A DNA stretch of 7,010 bases from an uncultured Treponema sp. (GTDB lineage Bacteria > Spirochaetota > Spirochaetia > Treponematales > Treponemataceae), in contig CAKZZR010000084.1 of assembly GCA_937885475.1 (NCBI GenBank), forward strand, positions 1 through 7,010, given 5' to 3'. The position numbers and the translations under genes are program-made. Each line of letters starts with the position of its first letter. Position 1 is the first letter of the stretch. Below the pieces are notes generated by a model. That model made no database searches. It saw only the letters and a list, made by a program, of their open reading frames with translations, and was not told the DNA's origin. Below are positions 5,291 to 7,010 of the stretch, one piece after another.

Positions 5291-7010
5291 ACTTCTTAAC
5301 CCGCAGCTCAAGCGTTCCGGAATAATACTTACCCTTTGTATCCTTCACGACGAGCGTAACATTGTGATACCCGGTTTCAAGGCTGCCGGTGTCAAGCACA
5401 CATGTAGCAGACGTTCCACCAGGAATAGCTGAGCCGTCAATCTTCCATAAATACGACGTGAACGAGAACCCCGAATCTGCCGTTGCAGAAAGCACACCTT
5501 CTGCATAAGAAAGCGTAAGCCCTGGGTCTGCCGTCATGTCATCAATGGTAATAGAAATAGTACCAGAGGGTAACGGTATCCAACCGGCGTAAATATAAAC
5601 ATAAGTCTCCGTATTCCAATTAACGATATTGTTGTTAACAAAGTCAACCTTTTCCGTACACTCAGCCGTTGTGTACCATCCGTCAAAGGTGTAATGCTCA
5701 CGCCAAGGGTCATCGGGCGCGGTGGGAGTCTCGCCATAATAGCACTCGCGCCACATGTTCGAGCCAGAACCACCATTGAATTCTTCGATAATATTTTTCT
5801 TAAAATACAGATAATAGGTTTTATCCGAGGTTACGCGAATCTCCTCCCATCTGCCTATGTCGCCACGCAGGACTGTTGCAGACTCAGAGCAATCGCCTTG
5901 CTCAAATCCGCCTGGTCTTGTGAAACTCCATACATCAAAATTGTCAAGCTGGACTACAGAATTCTTTCCAACCTTAACCTGCTTTGATTCAGACGTGTCA
6001 TACGTACTTACAAGCGTAAAGATGTAATATTCCGTAGTCCATACGGCATAGAACGTTCTATCTTCAGTAACATTCTCAAAATGGTAATTTGAGTCATATT
6101 CAACCGTAGCCGCATTTGGCGTTGTAGCCCAGCCAAGGAAGAATTCCGTAGCATTCTCTGTATAGCCAAAACAGGTCATTGCATTTGGCAACCAAGCGTC
6201 ATCACCGTATTTTATATGCCAGGTGGAACAGTCAGAGGAAGAATCTTTTTTATAGAACGTAAATGTTCGGATTTTTTCCCACTTTGAATAGAAGGTCTTA
6301 TCTTCATATATGCCATCCCATAAGGATGCCCACGTAGTACATTCAGAATCTGAAAACCAATCCCAAAGCATATATTCGCCGTCGGTTCGTTCAATGTTCT
6401 CCGGTTCTTCTGCGCGCTCCCCTTCCTTAACTTGCTTAGTCGCAAGCACGCTGGTACCATCGCGTCCGATATACGTTACCGTATACATGTGAACCCACTT
6501 TGCGTACAGCGTTATGTCATCGTAAATCTGCTGGTAGTCAACATCGTACCTGAAGATATATTCTGAATCCGTGTACCAGCCGTCAAACTCAAGGTCGCCG
6601 CGGTCCTTAGCATAGTAGCTTTCCGGAGGATTTCCGGGCGGATTATTCGTTCTTGTGCGCTTTGTGAACACCTCACCGTCATAGTCAACATAGGTTACGC
6701 CCACGATGGTTGTATCCCATTCTGCAATAAGGTACAAATCGCGAGAGTATGTTCCGGGCTGAATTTCCGTAATATATTCGTCCGTTCCGCCAACGCGCCA
6801 GCCGGAGAATTCATGCGAGCCGTACACAATCTGCCCCTCGCCCGGCAGTACGACCGTATCCTCGACGGTGTAGCTTTGTGCAAGGGTAAAGTCCTGGCAT
6901 TCACCGCCGCTCAACTCATAGTTAATAGTATAATAAACGAGCGTCCACGAGGCGTACAGCGTGATGTTCTGAGTAACAGGCTTTGTAAAATCATACGGAG
7001 CGCTGAGCGT
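5289..7010 (-). CDS. Flg_new-repeat surface protein with C-terminal Ig-like domain (5' end missing)
   Basis: The visible C-terminal part has 573 residues. The frame is open to the window edge, and the residues before the TTG at 6914 continue a repeat ('NITLYASW'), so the true start is upstream of the window. The protein consists of tandem Listeria-Bacteroides repeats: a partial one (1-22), then units at 23-98, 99-172, 173-244, 245-324, 325-405 and 406-477. Most have a central aromatic 'F/L-x-G/D-W' and a closing '[FL]Y-x-x-W'. The fifth full unit is degenerate. An Ig-like domain follows (478-573), starting 'GTISITIDD' with 'SYLWKIDG' (519-526) and 'GYHNVTLVV' (547-555), and matching the end of the next gene's product. 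No outer-membrane beta-barrel or LPXTG sorting signal is present. An N-terminal secretion or lipoprotein signal is expected outside the window. It is the first visible gene of the operon. Confidence 0.94.
   Translation of the reverse strand, partial: TLSAPYDFTKPVTQNITLYASWTLVYYTINYELSGGECQDFTLAQSYTVEDTVVLPGEGQIVYGSHEFSGWRVGGTDEYITEIQPGTYSRDLYLIAEWDTTIVGVTYVDYDGEVFTKRTRTNNPPGNPPESYYAKDRGDLEFDGWYTDSEYIFRYDVDYQQIYDDITLYAKWVHMYTVTYIGRDGTSVLATKQVKEGERAEEPENIERTDGEYMLWDWFSDSECTTWASLWDGIYEDKTFYSKWEKIRTFTFYKKDSSSDCSTWHIKYGDDAWLPNAMTCFGYTENATEFFLGWATTPNAATVEYDSNYHFENVTEDRTFYAVWTTEYYIFTLVSTYDTSESKQVKVGKNSVVQLDNFDVWSFTRPGGFEQGDCSESATVLRGDIGRWEEIRVTSDKTYYLYFKKNIIEEFNGGSGSNMWRECYYGETPTAPDDPWREHYTFDGWYTTAECTEKVDFVNNNIVNWNTETYVYIYAGWIPLPSGTISITIDDMTADPGLTLSYAEGVLSATADSGFSFTSYLWKIDGSAIPGGTSATCVLDTGSLETGYHNVTLVVKDTKGKYYSGTLELRVKK
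5580..7010 (-). repeat. Tandem array of Listeria-Bacteroides (Flg_new) repeats
   Basis: Six full units and one partial unit, 72-81 residues each, are coded at 7010-6945 (partial), 6944-6717, 6716-6495, 6494-6279, 6278-6039, 6038-5796 and 5795-5580. All but the fifth full unit end in a Trp preceded by an aromatic strand ('LYLIAEW', 'LYAKW', 'FYSKW', 'FYAVW', 'IYAGW'). Conservation is at protein level only; no two units look nearly identical in DNA, so recent unit duplication is not evident. Confidence 0.88.

Noticed and set aside
5289..6914. TTG at 6914 as the start of the Flg_new-repeat gene
   Set aside because: The frame stays open to the window edge, and the residues before it form the end of another repeat, so the gene is simply cut by the window.

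Overview
The window looks like a piece of a spirochaete chromosome, most probably Treponema. This is an inference from protein style, not from a marker gene. The evidence is lipoprotein signal peptides with loose lipoboxes, Listeria-Bacteroides (Flg_new / InlB B-type) repeats, Chlamydia-PMP-like parallel beta-helix rungs, and an 'R-T/V-I/L-L-P-D' N-terminal motif. Local GC is roughly 40-60%. The species cannot be named from this sequence.

Layout: a short leader (1-164) precedes one plus-strand gene (165-785), a small membrane protein with three N-terminal helices of the YgjV type and a cytosolic GNAT-like C-terminal domain. After a 23-bp convergent gap, the remaining ~6.2 kb is a minus-strand cluster of three large secreted or surface protein genes, transcribed from right to left. 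The first gene (7010-5289, 5' end outside the window) has tandem Flg_new repeats and a C-terminal Ig-like domain. The second (5276-3288) is a lipoprotein with two N-terminal beta-sandwich-like segments, a short beta-helix and the same type of C-terminal domain. The third (3283-809) is a lipoprotein with the same N-terminal plan, one Flg_new repeat, a much longer beta-helix, and no C-terminal domain.

The three minus-strand genes are 12 and 4 bp apart. In both junctions the ribosome binding site lies in, or overlaps, the end of the previous gene, so they are almost certainly one operon whose promoter lies beyond position 7010. They are built from the same few modules in different combinations, which suggests duplication with module gain and loss. 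The likely role is cell-surface display (adhesion or antigen), but nothing in the sequence identifies a ligand. No RNA genes, insertion sequences, CRISPR arrays or enzymatic systems were seen. The clearest result is the modular, compositionally uneven surface-protein operon.
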